Part shown: positions 62,601 to 64,000 of the stretch, piece after piece
Position numbering within the stretch: position 1 is the stretch's first letter
How the letters are laid out: the number at the start of each line of letters is the position of its first letter
DNA from: JARRKC01 sp037388505
GTDB taxonomy: Bacteria > Acidobacteriota > UBA6911 > RPQK01 > JAPXNP01
Direction: 5' to 3'
DNA length: 64,000 nucleotides
NCBI GenBank assembly: GCA_037388505.1
Contig: JARRKC010000001.1
Span: forward strand, 191,484 to 255,483
The notes under the pieces: model-generated
Database searches by the model: none
What the model saw: only the letters and a program-made list of their open reading frames with translations
Told to the model about the DNA's origin: nothing
Position numbers and translations under genes: made by a program

Positions 62601-64000
62601 TGGAGGGTGACCCCAATGCGGCCAGTCCGACCGCGCCGACGGGCATTCGGGTCCGTGAGATCCTTTCCATTCGGATCAGTACGCAGTCGACTTCTTCCCG
62701 GACACTGATTTCGACCCAGGCACTGGCCCCCGGTTCGGCGGTCACACTCACCGTCAACTTGGCCGACGGAGTGGAAGCCACCACCTGGTACAACTTCGGC
62801 CCCACACCGGACGACCCGACGGAGCATTGGTACGAGTTTCTCTTCGACGGGACGACCGGTGCTGAGATCCTGGAAGATCGAATCCTACTTCACTTCTTGG
62901 ATGGCGCTCGCGGTGACCACGACCTGGCCGCCAACGGCACAATCGAGACGTTTGGGGGACCCTCCACCATCGCCGACCTTTACTTTCCTTACCTGCCGGC
63001 CGACCCAGCGACCTTCGTTGGTCTGGCCGTCTCGAACTTCTCGGATAGGCCGGCGAGTCTGACCTTTCGTGCCTTGGGCGGTTCCGGGATCGAACTCGAT
63101 GTCCCCGACAATCCCGCTTCCCAGGTTCTCACGCCGGAGACCCAACTGGCGTCCCTTGCCACCGAGATCTTCGGAGCCGCTTCGGCGACCGGGCGATTCG
63201 GGTGGATCGTCCTGGACACCGACAACCCGCGCCTCGGGAGTTTCTTCCAGTTCGGCGACACCTCGCGGCTCGACGGCTCGGTGGCTGTGACCGAACCCTC
63301 GCGGTCTTTCCGGTTCACGCGGGTTTTCGAAGGCGACTCCGCCTACCGAGGTCAACCGGCTTCGACCCAACTGGTGGTTGCCAATCCGGGCACTGAAACC
63401 GCCTCGGTTTCCTTCTCGCTCAAGGAGCCCGGAGGGAACAGCATACGGACGTCAAACCGAACCATCGCCGGGCATGGTGTCCTTTCCGAGACGGTCTCCG
63501 AGTTGTTTGGGAGCGGAGCATCGGGGGGCTACATCGAAACACAGGTCACAAACGGTCCGGAAGTCGTGGGTTTCCAGACGATCAGTCTGAGAAACCAGAA
63601 CACGACCATGGGGCTCGCTCCCGCGGTCGAATCCATGAGCAACGAACTCTTCTCTGCCCAACTGGTCAGCGCGCCCGGGCTGTTCACCAGCATCAAACTG
63701 ATCAACTCGAGCAGTCAGAATCGAACCGTGACCCTGACCGCGATGGCCGACAACGGTGGTCGCTTCGCCGATCCGGTGACGCTGACTCTGGTCCCGGGAG
63801 GGAGTCTGGAAGAGGACGCGTCGGCGCTTTTCGTGTCCTCGATTCCGGGGGCCAGTTCATTGTCCCCTGCCGGCGATCCAGCGGTATTGATCGGCTCGCT
63901 GCGTGCGGTCAGCGACGGGCCCGGAATCGTCGGTGACGTGCTTTTCGGCGATTCCACAGGATTCCAGTACGCAGCCGCACTACCGCTCCAGTCGATTCCA
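59615..64000 (+). CDS. Continuation of the beta-helix surface protein in the +1 frame, runs off window
   Basis: From VEGVPDVQAIGNLIGTNAAG (59615) the frame is open for 1462 codons to the right edge without a stop. It continues the right-handed beta-helix (NRITGNLIGTDADGQTAVPN-type units, GNLISGN, NKVQGNYIGVD) after a second CSLREA-like motif (KCTLRAAIQQANAN). From about 62500 it turns into beta-sandwich modules (VRADQDGDGAPDSLPGENEN; later FVGLAVSNFSDRPASLTFRA, FTSIKLINSSSQNRTVTLTA). No in-frame start of its own is credible. With the upstream part it makes one protein of at least 2250 residues; a single-base indel, real or from sequencing, separates them. Confidence 0.8.

Overview
The window is GC-rich bacterial chromosome, and its gene content points to an Acidobacteriota-type organism. 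The indicators are two MacB-like permeases of the 'Acidobacterial duplicated orphan permease' type, a VWFA protein of the acidobacterial family, an MqnA-type menaquinone pathway gene, very large pseudokinase/TPR/sigma-54 regulators, and long beta-helix proteins. The species cannot be named from sequence alone. No plasmid, phage, IS or CRISPR signature was seen. One tRNA gene, tRNA-Cys(GCA), is present.

Layout. 1-8393 (minus): a truncated secreted protein, then an efflux operon in the order MacA-like adaptor, two ATPases, two permeases. 8394-9261: gene remnants and minisatellites. 9262-10643 (minus): Hsp20 and a metallo-hydrolase. 10995-15872 (plus): an EF-G paralogue with promoter and terminator, lgt, rluD-like, VWFA protein. 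15888-21203 (minus): a 46-aa membrane peptide, a glycosyltransferase, a GGDEF/HD-GYP-like signalling protein, an HDAC-fold deacylase. 21323-29141: a subtilase with 27 QVIWTD repeats, a 32-aa peptide carrying two IVHWTD motifs directly behind it, and a divergent 1691-aa pseudokinase/AAA/TPR/GAF/sigma-54 regulator. 29319-34292 (minus): cytochrome c, topA, dprA, mqnA. 34491-43750 (plus): a peptidoglycan-salvage run (NamZ-like, CYTH, MurU-like, AmgK-like), asnS, folD, a beta-propeller, a UDP-sugar epimerase, a secreted protein. 43764-56377 (minus): CE15-like esterase, radical SAM/SPASM protein, double-thioredoxin lipoprotein, RlmI-like methyltransferase, SDR, Yip1 membrane protein with membrane thioredoxin, Dabb protein, and a cytochrome c-transketolase-transaldolase operon. 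56834-64000 (plus): tRNA-Cys and a giant FG-GAP/beta-helix surface protein that carries a frameshift and runs off the window.

The most unusual feature is the WTD locus (21323-29141). A secreted subtilisin-like protease ends in a hexapeptide-repeat tail. A tiny ORF 30 nt downstream, with its own ribosome binding site, encodes a peptide built around nearly the same hexapeptide. A large sigma-54-dependent regulator is transcribed divergently. I know of no description of such a protease/mini-peptide pair; the functional link is inference.

A second theme is a dispersed intergenic repeat of about 90-115 bp: a GACAAGC/GCTTGTC hairpin, a conserved arm and adjoining 7-17-bp minisatellites. It occurs in at least four long copies and several fragments, only between genes or at gene edges.
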